64,000 bases of DNA from Plasmodium relictum (GCF_900005765.1 NC_041688.1:62001-126000), one strand, 5' to 3'; positions 11,493-24,356 are shown, counted from the stretch's first letter. Numbers and translations are program-made. The notes: generated by a model not told the origin, from the sequence alone.

Positions 11493-12867
11493 CTGAAAAT
11501 GAAGAGAATGCTTTACTAATGACTTATATATATATATATATTTAGGTGTAGATATATAGGTATATTTATAAAATTATTTATATACATTTTTATTTTTTTA
11601 TATTTTAACTTTTTTTTTTGATCTATAGACATTTTTTTTTTATTTTTAATTATTTTTTTTTAAATTCGTATAAATATCTCTTATATCTTTTTATATTGGA
11701 AAGGGATTTTTTATTACCATTATTTTTTTTTTTTTTTTAATATGTATTTATTAATGCTAATATTTTAATATATTTTCTTTTTTCTTTAATAAATGTATTC
11801 TTAACTTATAAATTCCATTTTGTACATATAAGGATATTCAATGTATTCTATAAAAATAACTTCTTTTTTATTTTTTGCCTTTTAATATATATATATATGT
11901 ATATCTATCTAGATATACATCTTTATATATTATAAGAATTATTTTTGTAAATTTAAGTGCTTATATATTATTTTTTTCTTTTTTTCTTTTTCTTTTTAAT
12001 AGTACTAAGAAAATAATACTCTAATATTTTATAATAAAAATATCCTTAAAATTCAAATTATTTTTATTTTAAACATTTTAATATAAGTTTTAATAAAAGT
12101 AAATTCATTTTTTACTTTATATTTTATATAAATAGAAAATATTTACACTATTTTTCCTTTTATCGTAATTTTAATAAATTCTGAGAGTTTATAATAATTG
12201 AATTGTTTTATTATTAGTTTTTTTTCTTTTTATTTATTAAACATATTATCAAGATTATAATAAAAATTATTTGAATAAAAAAAATAGTATTTCAAAAAAA
12301 AAAAAATTATTTTAAAATTATTTTTTTATTAAATAAACAAACATCAAAAAAAAAAAATTTTGGAAATATAAAATTTCAAAGAAAAAAAAAAAAAATATAT
12401 GTGTAGAATGTAGGACAGTTTAATGGAAAATTATTTTTTTGTATTAAAAAAGAAAGTAAAAACAATTTTTTTATGACATTTAAAATTAAAAAAAAAAAAG
12501 AATAAGTATTGTAATAATTTTAAAAAAAAATTTAATAAAATAAAAAATAATTATTTCATATGTAAAAAAAAAAAAAGGGAGAAGTGATGAATGTGCAAAT
12601 AAATATAAATTCGTTGTACAAATTATGTAGTTTTTATAGAAAAGTATAATGTGATTAAAAACATTTTTCTATTATAAAAAAAAAAAAAGAAACTAAAAAT
12701 TACCTTTTGTTTAAAAAAGGAATATTTAAAATAGAAATACTTATATAAATTTTTGTTAAAATATACATATATAAATGGAAAAAATATATCTTTTTAACTA
12801 TACTTATGAATTCCTATAAATTTTTTTGTACCTTGATCTATTTTAATACATTTAATTTATTCTATTT
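11493..12867. other. intergenic, convergent 3' ends
   Basis: Spacer between the convergent RING-H2 and coiled-coil genes. Mostly A- and T-tracts; nothing else recognised. Confidence 0.55.
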
Positions 12868-15800
12868 TTAAAAATATTCTCTATTTGATTCTTCAATAGG
12901 TTTAATTATTTTTAAAGGATCACATTTATATTGATCAATTTCTTCATTAAATTTAAATTTTGATAAATTACTTAGCAAGCTATCTTTTTGTAATGTTTTT
13001 GAAGATAACAATGAAGTGGAATTTTCTTGTACTTTTGTTAGATCATTAGTTAAATCTATTGTTTTATTATTAGTAGTATTTATAGAAGCATCAATTTCTT
13101 CACTTTTTAAATTTTTCAAGACATTCATATATTTATTATATAAATCTTTTTTTATTTTTGATTTGTTTATGAATTGCTCATTTTTAATATTACTTGTAGA
13201 GTTTGTTTCCTCTTTTTTATAATTTCCACTTTGAATATTATTCTTTTCTTTATTATGATATAAAGAGCTATCACTATTATCATTTTTTTTTTTTATGAAT
13301 GCATTATCATGGTTACTATTTCTATTGTAATCTATTTTATTCTTAAAATTTAAATCATTTAATTGACTATTAAAATTATTTCTATTATTATTATTATTAT
13401 TAAAATGATCAACACTAACATTGTGAGCAAAATCAGAACTTAAAGAATCTAATAAAATACTACTAGTATTACTATTAGCCTCATAACTTGTTTGAGAAAT
13501 AAAATTATATTGCTTTTTATTTTTCTCATTATTATGTATATTTTTGTCGTATTTATTATATTGATTAATATCATTTGCATTTAGAACATTTTTTTTATTA
13601 TTTTTTGATAAATTCATCTGAGAGCTATAAGCAAGATCACTTATATTTTTTTTATTTTTACTTTCTTTTAATTTATAATCATTTGAATTTTCGAAATTGT
13701 TAGACTTTTTTGATAGCTTTTTTTTATTGTAATCTGTATTAATATTAGAATGCTTAATATCATAACTTGATTTCAATAATTTTTTTTTTTTTTTTTCTTC
13801 TTCAATATATTTTTTTTTATTTTGAATATTATATTGAAAATTATCTTCATAGTGGTCATCTACAAAAGTATTTTTCATTTTATTTTTTCTTTCTTTATTA
13901 AAGAATGATTTGTCTAAAGTAAAGTTAGAATCTTCAAAATTGTACTTTAAATCATTTTTTTTACTTTTTTTTATTTTTTCATTTAAAAGTTCTTTTTCTT
14001 CTTCTCTATGTTTCCAAATATTTTTCAAATCAAAAAATATATCATCATAAGAATCATTCCTCTTACTATCATACACTTTATTCTTACTAATATTCATATC
14101 ATAAGTATTATTTTTATTATTGTTGTAACTTTTTAATTTAGTATATTTCATTAATTTTTTTCTCTCTGTGTCATTGTTATTTGTTCTACTTAAATTAAAC
14201 ATTTTTTTAATCTTTACACTACTAAATAAAGAAATATCGTTGTTGCCTAAGTAAGAAGAGTTTTCACTAGAAAAATTATTTATATTTAATTTGTCATTTC
14301 TATTTTTTTCTATATTATTTAAAGATGATAAACTTAATTCTTTTAGTAAAGTTATCGAATGATCATTATCCCCATCATTTTGATTTAATAAATATTTCTT
14401 AGAATTTTTATTAAAAGACAAAAAGTCAATATTTGTACTTTTTCCATTAGAAGAGGTATCTGTATCATTTAATTCTGCATTCATATTTCCGATAATGCAT
14501 AAATCATCTTTGGATGCATTCTTTTTTCTTAATTTTAAATTTTTATTATTTTCCTCTTTTTTATCATTACTTATATCTGTTGACTTATTGTTTTCCTTAC
14601 TGGTTACACTAATTTCCTCTTTATTCCCATGTGAAGTTTTTTTCATATTTGTTTCTTCATTTTTATTGGTAATATCATCTTTTATGTTATATGAATTATC
14701 CATTTTATTCTCTTTTTCCTTCATATCTTTAATATTTTTTTCTTGATTCACGTCATTATTTAGTTTATTTTTATAATTTTTTTTTTTTGCGTTGATAAAA
14801 ATAGTAAAATCATCATTGTAATCATATATATTTTCTTCTTCTTTGGATTTTTCATTAAAAGAATCATTTTTATATAACTCTTTATTATTTGTATTATAAT
14901 TTTTTTCATTATTTTTATTTTCAACGTTCTCTTTTCCAATCTCATTAGCATTAATATCATTATCGTTATTTGGGAGTATGATTTCTATGTTGTTATCTTT
15001 ATTTTTTTCATTAATTAAATCATTTTGATTTTTGAAAAAGTTATTCGTAAATTTATTAATACTATTTCTTTCTTGATCATTTAATTCTCTTAATTCATTT
15101 TTTAATTTTTCTATAATTATTATGTTATCGTTATTATTTATAGTTAGCTCATCTATTTCTTTTTTTAAATTTTCAATGATTTTTTCATATGAATTATATT
15201 TCTTTTGAGCATTTATATGAAATTCATCATATGCCATTGCATTTTGTTGCCATTTTTTTTCTTTTTCTTGTAATAATTCTAATTTTATAGTTTTTTCATT
15301 TAAATTTTCTCTCAATGTTTTTATTTCATTTTTTAGTATAATTTGTTCTTCTTCTTTTTTTAGATGCATCATGTTTATTTCACTTATATTATTCTGTACA
15401 TATTTTACATTGCTTTCATATTCACTTAACTGTTTTTTTAAATCATAAATTATATTTTTACTTTGTATCAATTCATTTTCATAATGTGTTTTATCAATAG
15501 CTACTTTTGTTAATGCATCTAATGAATCATCCCGTTGTGTTTTCAAATTTGATATTTCTACTGATAGTGTTTGAATATATGTTTCTAAATTTTTAATTTT
15601 ATCAACTGATTTCTTTAATTCTGTTTGTATTTTTATAGCAGCTTCTTCAATTATTGTTTTTTCTTGTAAAACAACTTTATAGTCTTCTTCTATTTTTTTT
15701 AGGTGACTATTAGTTACATTTAATACTTGAATTTCTTGTTGCAACTGTTGAATAATTAGAGTAGTATTTGCGTTATAAGAAGAATTAGTAATTTGTAAAT

Positions 15801-17913
15801 TTTTATTTTCTTTTAATAATTCATTATATTTTATTGTTAAATCACCGCACTCCTTGCTCATATTTTCTAATTTGCATTTAAAATTTTCTATTGTTTCATC
15901 TTTTTTGTCTAAAACAGATGCTAATTCATCCATTTGATTATTAGAGTCTATTAAATCACTTTTTAATTTTGTTATTTCTTTTTTATATGATTCAATCTTC
16001 TGCTTTTGTAATATATTACTATCTTTTAATTCACCAATTTTATCATTAGATTCGCTTAATTTATTTAATAAATTATGTATATAATCCGTTAGATGTTTTT
16101 TAGTTTCATTAGAACAAGAAATTATATTATTAAATTCAGCTGATTCTAATTTTAAATTATTAATTGTATTTCTATTCAAATTGAATTCGCTTTCTTTTAC
16201 TTGAATTTCTTCTTCTAAATTTTTTAATTCTTCTTTTAATATTGCTATTTCACTTTTTTCCTCGTTATACTGTTTTTCATATTGTTCACTTCTTTTTTTT
16301 TCGTCTTTTAATTCCTTTTTTAATTTCTCTAATAAATTACTTAATTCATTTATTTCTTCTTCCTTCAATTTTACTTCCTTTTTTAAATCATGTAATTCAT
16401 GCAATTCTTCATTATTTTCGCTACTTTCTGATTTATATATATTATTCTTTTTTTTTTTATTGTCAACATCATTTATTAAATTTAATTTTTCTTTCAATTT
16501 TTTTTCTTCATCATTTTTAATTTGTAATTCTGTTTCCAATAGCAAAACACGGTTTTTTAAATGATAAATTTCATTATTCCTCACTCTTAATATTTTATTT
16601 AAATTATTTATATCATTAATGCAATCTTCATTTTTTGTTAAAACATCAGCACTTATATTATCTCCTAAATCGAAATTGTAACTTTTTTGGTCATTATAAT
16701 TCTCATTTAGTGTACTTTCACAAATATAACTATCTGTTGAATTCTTGAATTCTTCTTTTATATCATTCATCATTCTTAATTCATTGAGTTTTCTAATTTC
16801 TATTTCATATTCGTTTAACCTTTTTTTTAAATAGCTAATTTCTAAATTTTTTTCTTCAATAACACTTTCATTTATTGCATTATCTTTACTATTTTGGTTA
16901 TTCTTTTCTTCAGTTTCATTTATTTCTTCTTTATTATTATCACATAAATTATTATCTTGTATATTTTTTTTTTTTAATTCTTCTATTTCTATTTTAAAAT
17001 CCTTACATAGTTTTTTATAATAAGTTAATTCTTTTCCTAGTGATAAAGTGTAATCATTTATTATACTAATTTCCTTTTTATATTTATTTTTTTCATTTTT
17101 TTTTATTTTGTCAACTTCAAAATCATCAAATGATTTTGTTTTATTATTAAAACAAGAAAAATTATCATTAGACAATTCATCAGTCGATTCCTCTAATTTT
17201 TCTTTTTTATTACTTTTTATGATATCTAGGGAAAATTTCAATTTTTTATTTTCTAGTAAGTATGACTCTTTTAACGTAGTTTCATCTTCCAACTTTTTAT
17301 TTAGCTCTTCTATTTTTTTTTCGTGTTCTTTAATTATTAAATTTGTATTATTTTCTTCTCCATCTAAAAGGAAATCATTTTCTACTTTATTTTTTTTTAC
17401 ATTTACTTCTATTTCTATATTTTGTGTTTTTTTCTCAATTTTTAATTCTTTATATTTTTTTTGGCATTCTTCATATTTATTCGATAATTTTTGAAAATTC
17501 TGAATGGCTTGAATTAAATCATTAAAAATAATTTGAACTAAGGGAGTACATAAGACACATAAATATTCTTTATAATTTAAATTATTTAATTTTTTTCTTA
17601 ATTTCTTAAAATTTTTATTGTCCATATCACTTGTAACTTCATTTCTTAACATTTTTTCAACTGATGCATTTTTTACATTTTCATTATTATTCCTTTCTTC
17701 AATTTTATTTTCTCTAATAGCTTGTTCATTGTTTTTATCTTTATTAGAATTTATACTATTTCTATTTTCTTTATTATAATTTTTTTTTTCATCATTTCTA
17801 TTAGGAGATATATTTTCTTCCATATTTTTAGTTTCTACTCTTTTTATTTCATTTTTTTTATCTTTTTTATCTTTTTTTAAATCATTGCATATATTTTCAT
17901 TTCTTCCTTCCAT
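12868..17913 (-). CDS. large coiled-coil protein with Asn-rich C-terminal half
   Basis: Single-exon gene of 1681 residues starting MEGRNENICNDLKK. Residues 1-90 are charged Lys/Glu/Asn. A short less repetitive stretch near 115-145 ('YLCVLCTPLVQIIFNDLIQAIQ') is the only hydrophobic part and could be an interaction site. Heptad-rich coiled coil runs from about 145 to 960, broken by Asn/Glu inserts. The rest (about 970-1681) is Asn/Lys/Ser low complexity with scattered phosphorylatable serines and no visible fold. No motor, ATPase or membrane segment is present. Such proteins in Plasmodium are often cytoskeletal, centrosomal or basal-complex scaffolds, but nothing here fixes the place. I do not recognise the gene. 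Confidence 0.85.
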   Translation of the reverse strand: MEGRNENICNDLKKDKKDKKNEIKRVETKNMEENISPNRNDEKKNYNKENRNSINSNKDKNNEQAIRENKIEERNNNENVKNASVEKMLRNEVTSDMDNKNFKKLRKKLNNLNYKEYLCVLCTPLVQIIFNDLIQAIQNFQKLSNKYEECQKKYKELKIEKKTQNIEIEVNVKKNKVENDFLLDGEENNTNLIIKEHEKKIEELNKKLEDETTLKESYLLENKKLKFSLDIIKSNKKEKLEESTDELSNDNFSCFNNKTKSFDDFEVDKIKKNEKNKYKKEISIINDYTLSLGKELTYYKKLCKDFKIEIEELKKKNIQDNNLCDNNKEEINETEEKNNQNSKDNAINESVIEEKNLEISYLKKRLNEYEIEIRKLNELRMMNDIKEEFKNSTDSYICESTLNENYNDQKSYNFDLGDNISADVLTKNEDCINDINNLNKILRVRNNEIYHLKNRVLLLETELQIKNDEEKKLKEKLNLINDVDNKKKKNNIYKSESSENNEELHELHDLKKEVKLKEEEINELSNLLEKLKKELKDEKKRSEQYEKQYNEEKSEIAILKEELKNLEEEIQVKESEFNLNRNTINNLKLESAEFNNIISCSNETKKHLTDYIHNLLNKLSESNDKIGELKDSNILQKQKIESYKKEITKLKSDLIDSNNQMDELASVLDKKDETIENFKCKLENMSKECGDLTIKYNELLKENKNLQITNSSYNANTTLIIQQLQQEIQVLNVTNSHLKKIEEDYKVVLQEKTIIEEAAIKIQTELKKSVDKIKNLETYIQTLSVEISNLKTQRDDSLDALTKVAIDKTHYENELIQSKNIIYDLKKQLSEYESNVKYVQNNISEINMMHLKKEEEQIILKNEIKTLRENLNEKTIKLELLQEKEKKWQQNAMAYDEFHINAQKKYNSYEKIIENLKKEIDELTINNNDNIIIIEKLKNELRELNDQERNSINKFTNNFFKNQNDLINEKNKDNNIEIILPNNDNDINANEIGKENVENKNNEKNYNTNNKELYKNDSFNEKSKEEENIYDYNDDFTIFINAKKKNYKNKLNNDVNQEKNIKDMKEKENKMDNSYNIKDDITNKNEETNMKKTSHGNKEEISVTSKENNKSTDISNDKKEENNKNLKLRKKNASKDDLCIIGNMNAELNDTDTSSNGKSTNIDFLSFNKNSKKYLLNQNDGDNDHSITLLKELSLSSLNNIEKNRNDKLNINNFSSENSSYLGNNDISLFSSVKIKKMFNLSRTNNNDTERKKLMKYTKLKSYNNNKNNTYDMNISKNKVYDSKRNDSYDDIFFDLKNIWKHREEEKELLNEKIKKSKKNDLKYNFEDSNFTLDKSFFNKERKNKMKNTFVDDHYEDNFQYNIQNKKKYIEEEKKKKKLLKSSYDIKHSNINTDYNKKKLSKKSNNFENSNDYKLKESKNKKNISDLAYSSQMNLSKNNKKNVLNANDINQYNKYDKNIHNNEKNKKQYNFISQTSYEANSNTSSILLDSLSSDFAHNVSVDHFNNNNNNRNNFNSQLNDLNFKNKIDYNRNSNHDNAFIKKKNDNSDSSLYHNKEKNNIQSGNYKKEETNSTSNIKNEQFINKSKIKKDLYNKYMNVLKNLKSEEIDASINTTNNKTIDLTNDLTKVQENSTSLLSSKTLQKDSLLSNLSKFKFNEEIDQYKCDPLKIIKPIEESNREYF

Positions 17914-19523
17914 ATCTAAGCAATTTTAAGTTTAAAAAAGATAAATTCATTATATACTTTTATTCAGGATTTTTTATATATTTTTATTTAAAAATATTGT
18001 ATTTAATAAAAAAAAAAAAAAATGAAAAAAAGAAAATACAAAAAAAAAAAAAAAATTTTTTTAAAAAGAAATAGAAATAAATTATAATTTAAAATATTCA
18101 TAAAAATAAATGAAATTATTTATAACTTTAAAAATAAAATCTCAAAAGAATTATAAAAATATTTTATTATTTATATGTAATAAAACTTAGGGTAAACATA
18201 TCAAATAAATATATGAGCATAAAGTTCTTAATATTTCAATATTAGTATAAAAAAAAAAAAAAAACTATAAAATATTAAAATTATGAAGTTAAATAATCTA
18301 AATAAAAATAGAAAAATAGGAAGAATAAAATAAACGCACAAGCAAATTTAATTATTTCAAAAAGAGTATAATATGGAAATTCTTTATTACACAAAAAAAA
18401 AAAAAAAAAGGATATATACAGATAAATATATAAATAATTTATATTATTTTAAATTAAAATTATAGTTAGTAAAAATAGAATTAACAAAACATAGTATAAA
18501 TATTTTAAATATTAATTTATTCCTATATTAATTATTTTTATTATAATTTCTTTCTTTTCTTTTTTAATTCTTTTGAGGTTCTACTGTGCTAATTTCCAAA
18601 ATTAAAGTTTGTATTTGAAATAATAATTTAAAAATTAATTTTATAAAAGAAAATATTAAAAAGAAACAATAGAAGATAAATTTAAAATATGAAATATGTC
18701 AAATATATATGCATATACATAAAAAAAAATTTTCTTTATTTTCTCCTAATATTAGAAACTTTGATATTTTTAATTAAGAAACAAAAATATCCATTTCTTT
18801 TATATTTAAAAACTGATATTAAATGATAATGAAAATTTTATTGATAAAAACAAGATTGAATACAAGAAATTTACAATTTAATTTCTTTTTTTTAGGTTTT
18901 TGTTTATTAATATAGGAAATTTTTTTTTATATTTCTGTATTTCTTAAATAATTTAACTTCATTAGATAATTTTAATGGTTCCTTCCTTTTATTCCTTATA
19001 TTTAAACTTAAAATATTTTTCATAAGATTAGTTTATAATAATTAATTTCAAAATGGATGCTTATAAATTAAAATGAAAAAAAAAAATAAAATAAAGACAA
19101 ATACTACTAGAAAACGTTCTATAAAAAATATTTTGTATAAAAAAATTTCATTATGAATCACGGTAAATTTCAAGTATAAATAAAATTTTGTTATTGCTAT
19201 TGAAATAAAAAAAAAAAATTTTATGCATTAATTAGCATTTATTAAAAATATTTGAATTATGTTATAACTATTAATTATAATATGAACATATTTTTTCAAT
19301 CTATATGTATAGATAAAATAATTTTGACACAAATATATAACATTTTGTATTAACATAAAAATAATAGAACTTACTATTCTTCATATTTATTTAAATAATT
19401 AATTATTGGGAAAACGAATTACCTAATTGTATATAATTATTTTTTTAATCGTCTCTATATATATTTAATTTAAAATTTAACCTTGGATATTTAAATTTTT
19501 TTATTATAACATTTTTTATTCTT

Positions 19524-19570
<47 letters not shown>

Positions 19571-19952
19571 AATATTTATAAAGTTTTTTGATATAAAATT
19601 AATAGGCATACTTTTATTTAACATTATTTTATTTTTTTAATGTTTGATTATTTTTCAAAAATATAATTTTGATATATCAATATTATATATTTCAAAAGGA
19701 ATAGGCTATATTTTTCCTTAAATTATAAATTAATAGTAAAAAAAAAAAAAAAAAAGTTAATATGTTTGATTATTAAATTATAACAACGTACATTATTAAT
19801 TATGAGGACTCCCAAACCATATCAGTATACTCATAAAATGATAAGTAAATGAAACTATTTAACAAAATTATAAAATAAGGTAACAAAAAGTAAAACAAAA
19901 TCAAATAATTTTTTCTCTATATTATTGATTTGTTAAATATATAAGGAATTAA
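17914..19952. other. intergenic, divergent promoters
   Basis: About 2 kb between divergent genes, with A/T tracts, an (AT)18 run at 19527-19562 and a small GC-richer islet with a 7-bp inverted repeat at 19800-19836. No open frame of note. Confidence 0.55.
19527..19562. repeat. (AT)18 microsatellite
   Basis: Uninterrupted AT dinucleotides about 390 bases upstream of the helical-repeat protein start. Confidence 0.9.
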
Positions 19953-22695
19953 ATGAATTCCTTATTTTTTTTAAATTCTTTAAAGTATAAAATATTCCAA
20001 AATTTTAAAAATGAAAAAATATATTTTTTTAGTTCGGTTAAAAAAAAATTTGGTGAGTTGCACCAACCAAGAACTAGATATGAAAAAAAAAGTCATTTAG
20101 AAGTAATTGACGAAGTATATTTTGATATGGTTGATGCTATGAAGGAAAAAACTAAATTAGAAATGGAAGAATATAGCAATATAGATAAAAATATATCTGA
20201 AATTATTTTAAATCATAGTGTTTCAAAAAAAAATGAAGTTATAAAAAGTTTGATGAGATATTGTATTGAACTAAAAAACAAAAAAAATGAAATGGGAAAT
20301 AAAAATGAATCTGGAAATATAAAAGAGTTTAATAATAGAAATAATAATATAGAAGACATCCTAAATATAATAAAGAGCAACATAAGAGATTATAGTGGGC
20401 ATTTCAATTCTTGTGAAATAGGTATAATTTTAAAATGTTTTCTTAAAATAAAAATAAACGATCTAAATACTGTAAATATATTGTTGCATCACTATTTTAA
20501 AAGAAATATGAGATTTTCTCAATATGGTTCTCTATATGTGTTAAATTCTTTTTCTAAATTAAATTTACTACCAAATCAATTGAATAATTTCAAATTATTA
20601 TGTTCTGATATATTAAAAAAGTTAAACAATTTTGAATTTAAAAATTTATGTTTAATTTGCAATTATTCCTCAGGATTATATAATTTCAGTAGAAAATTTA
20701 TTAGTAATTTTATTGAGGAAATTTGCAATTTTTTAGTAAAACAAAATTATAGCGATGATTATTGGTGTGCTGATTCTATTCATTATGTTGCAAATTCTTG
20801 TGCTAGAGTTAATTATTTAAAGAAGGAATTATTTATTTTTCTAGAAAAAAAAATTAAAAAAAAAATTAATTTTTTTTCGTTAGATCAGTTGGTCTCTTTA
20901 ACTAATGCATATAGTAAATTTAAAAATGCAGAAGAATCAAACTTCTTATCTTTATACTTAATAATAGCAGATGAAATAATAAAGAAATCTTATTTATTAA
21001 AACCAAGACATTTAGGTGTTTTAGCTAATTCTTTTAACAATGCGTGTATACTTCATGAGCATTTATTCCATGTTATTACTGAAAATAGCTTGATAAATAT
21101 AAATTTATTTGAACCTAAGCAAATAGTTATGTTAATACATTCTTATGTAAATATTGGCTTATTAAATAATAATTTATTAGATTCTATATGGGATAGAGCT
21201 TTTTTATTTATAAAGGATTATAGCCTTCAAGAATTGTCTATGTTATTACAGTCATATACCAAAAGTTGTTATCATAAAGATGATTTTCTTAACAAAATAA
21301 TTGAAAGAATATATCAATTTATTTCATTAAATTACCCTTTTATATCAAAGAAAGTGGATACATATACTTATGAAAAATATATAAATGCAATGAATTGTCT
21401 AAAAAGTAATCAAAATTATAAATCATGTAATGTTACATTAGATGAATGTTATATAATTTTTTATTTAATATACAACAAGCAAAATAATTTTAATCATATA
21501 AATGAAAACTTGAAGAATCAAAATAAAATGAATGATTATATTTGTTCAAATAATATAAGCGATATGAAAAAAAATAATAATTTAAATAATGAAATGAGTA
21601 ATGAAAAAAAATGCAATCAAATAAAAAATTATTCAGGAGTCAATTTACAAAAAAATAATTTAGAAGAATTTTCCATTAAATTAAAAGATCATAAAAATAC
21701 TTATGATACCAATAAAAGTGATAAAAATTTTCAAAATAATATTTCAATTTTACAATCAGTAGATGGAAAAAAAAAAAAAGAAGCTAACAATAGTATAATT
21801 GATGATATAACCTCTAGTAAAAAGAATTGTGTTAATTATTCTATGAATAATTACTGTAACCTCATTTGCAACGAAAATAAAAATGATTATTTACAAAGTA
21901 CAAATTATTTATTAGATTTTAATTACTTGGAAAAATGTTTAATAAAATATCTGAGTAAAGATATAAATTCTACATTATTATGTTCTATTATATATTCTTT
22001 AATTAAAGGAAATTGCTATTTACAGTATGATTTATTAATTTGTTTATCAAAATTAGCTATTATTTATATGAAACAATTTAAATTTTCAGAACTAGCTAAT
22101 ATTTGCTCTGCTTTATCAGAAGCTTATATTTGTGCTTCTGATGAAAATAACAAACAAAATGAAATAATATCAAAAAAACAAAAAGAAGAAATAACGAATA
22201 TTTATAATTCATTTGAAGCAAAGGAGGAAATTTTAGGGTCAATTAAAAATACAAAATATGACGAAAAATTATATAATTCTTCTAAGGAGTATTTAATCAT
22301 ATGCAAATTATTTTTTGATAATGTTGAATTTTATTTGAAAAAGAAAAAAAATTTATTCACCGATGTGTATAGTATATATAAATTTATAACTTCTTTTGGT
22401 GCATTAAGAATAAACAAATATTCGTCAGTTGCATTACATTTATTTAAATTATCTCTTATGGAAATCAAAAATTTATCTTATTTGCCACTTCAAAAAATAG
22501 TAATATTAATACATATATATATATATACGGAACTATTATATATTTATATACCTTTTTTTTTTTTTTTTGTTACAAAATTACATTATCATTAAAATTTCTA
22601 ATATTTTTTAGGCAAATTCTTTTATACAAATGAATGTTTACGATGAAGATGTGTACGCGTTTATAAATAAAGTGCAAAAAATGAAAAAAAAATAA
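19953..22695 (+). CDS. heptatricopeptide-like (HPR) organellar RNA-binding protein
   Basis: Two exons, 19953-22499 and 22612-22695, phase 0, 876 residues. The N-terminus is basic, Phe/Ser-rich and without acidic residues for about the first 15, as in a mitochondrial presequence. From about residue 150 there are tandem helix pairs of 35-40 residues with repeated 'LGVLANSF', 'IVMLIHSYV', 'LSMLLQSYT' cores, the pattern of OPR/HPR/RAP-type proteins that bind organelle RNA. An Asn/Lys insert (about 510-650) interrupts them. No RAP domain is seen at the C-terminus. In Plasmodium such proteins serve fragmented mitochondrial rRNA and transcript processing. The last intron cuts a repeat; the predicted donor (ATA|GTAATA) would shorten its first helix by about three residues, so that boundary is less sure. 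Confidence 0.83.
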
Positions 22696-23796
22696 GGTTG
22701 TATTTCATAAAAAAAAATTTTATATAAAAAAATTCAGTATATCCTGCTTTATTAAATAATTTTATATGCATAATTAATTCATAATTAAAAAAATATGTTC
22801 AATTTTTTTTTTATCTCCCTTTTAAACACTAATTTTTAATATTTATTTTTAATATTTTTTGTTTTTTAAAAGATATTGTAAATAAATTTTAAAAATGTAA
22901 TAATTTTTTTTTATGTATATTGTTTACTCTTTAAAATAATCAGTATTTTTTATTTATCTTCTTTTTTCTATAAAATTAATTTTTTATTGTGATTTTCATG
23001 ATCATTTACTTCTTAATAATTATAAAAATATTAGTAAATATCATGATTATGGAATTCATTTTATGTCTGTTAAATATTATTTTCAAAGTTATTTTTCTTT
23101 TGTTTTTGGAATTTTTATCATATATTTATTTAACCAAGATACTAAAATATAATAAAAATTTTGGAAATAAATTATAGAAATATTTTTTTATAAGAAAAAA
23201 AAACCTTATTTCTTAGTAGTTCAAAAATTGAATGCATTGAAACATTTTCTGATTTTTAGATCAAATTATTTTATATTTCAAAATTTTTTTTTTTTTTTCT
23301 TTCCATCTCCGTTTGATTTTATTTATTATTTTTATTTGTTTTTAATTATTGTTATACATATATATATTTATTATATTTATTTATATTTTTCTTTTATCAA
23401 AAAAAAAAATATATTTTATATCATTTGTATTTATATTCTTATTTTTCTTAAATTTTTTTTAAATCTAATTTTATTTTATTTTTTTTTAATAATATTCATA
23501 TTTTAAATATTCTAAAAATTCTATAATTTTTACATATGGGATTTTACTCAATGTTTTTTACATCTATTGTGTTAAAATATATAATTTTTTCTTATTTATT
23601 TTATATTTACAGCTAAATTTTATGAACATAAAATATAATAATCGATATTATATATATACTCAATATTTAATTATTATAAAACTTAAATAGAACTTAAAAT
23701 TTTTGAAATTCCTAACTTAATTTAATTTAAATATTGGACCTTATTGTATATCATTTAAGTTTCACTTTAAATGTTTATTTTTTTTTTTATAAATTT
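22696..23796. other. intergenic between HPR gene and tRNA gene
   Basis: T-rich spacer. The open frames at 22989-23177 and 23228-23506 are Ile/Phe/Tyr translations of T-tracts and have no homology signal. Confidence 0.55.
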
Positions 23797-23869
23797 TAAC
23801 GACGGCGGGACTCGAACCCGCAATCTTCGGTTTCGAAGACCGATGCCTTATCCATTCGGCTACGCCGTT
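23797..23869 (-). tRNA. tRNA-Arg (anticodon UCG)
   Basis: A full 73-base cloverleaf reads on the minus strand: acceptor AACGGCG pairs with CGTCGTT (one G-U), D arm GCC/GGC, anticodon stem TCGGT/ACCGA with loop CTTCGAA giving UCG, five-base variable loop, T stem GCGGG/CCCGC with loop TTCGAGT, discriminator A. CCA is not encoded and there is no intron. A T-run follows the 3' end, as for a Pol III terminator. It decodes CGA and other CGN codons, rare in this genome. It is the most GC-rich stretch of the neighbourhood. Confidence 0.98.
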
Positions 23870-24356
23870 ATAAGAAATTAATTATTTAAAATATATTATT
23901 TATAATATTTATTTTATTTTTAAAATTACCAATTAAAAAAAAAAATTAGCAATGATGTATATTATTTTTTTCATTATATATAAAACAGTTTAAATTACGA
24001 TTTACTGTTTGATTAAAATTTGAAGGAAATATATTTTAATTTTCTATAGTAAAATGTGCAGCATATAAACTAAAATAAAAAAGGGAAAATATTATTAAAT
24101 ATAGCATATCTAATATAAAAAAAGTTTTATTAGGATATGTAATATTTTTTGAATTTTAAAAATTTCATTTAAATTTTTTTGTTTTGTTTAAATAATAAAT
24201 TTCATTTAATAAAATTAACATAAAAAAAAATTGTAAAGAAAAAATTATGACATATATATTATTCTAATTTTAAAATAAGGTTTCCATAAATTAACATAAA
24301 ATTACAAAATAAGCTAAGTTATAATTTATATAAATAAATAATTTAAAAAAAAAAAT
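23870..24356. other. spacer between tRNA gene and MCTS1 3' end
   Basis: AT-rich; contains the tRNA upstream region and the MCTS1 3' UTR. Nothing else seen. Confidence 0.5.

Noticed and set aside
13016-17525. Plus-strand open frames opposite the coiled-coil gene
   Set aside because: Antisense shadows of Lys/Asn/Glu-rich coding sequence (Phe/Leu/Ser-rich products).
22989-23506. Two hydrophobic plus-strand frames after the HPR gene
   Set aside because: Ile/Phe/Tyr T-tract translation without any family pattern; the region behaves like spacer.
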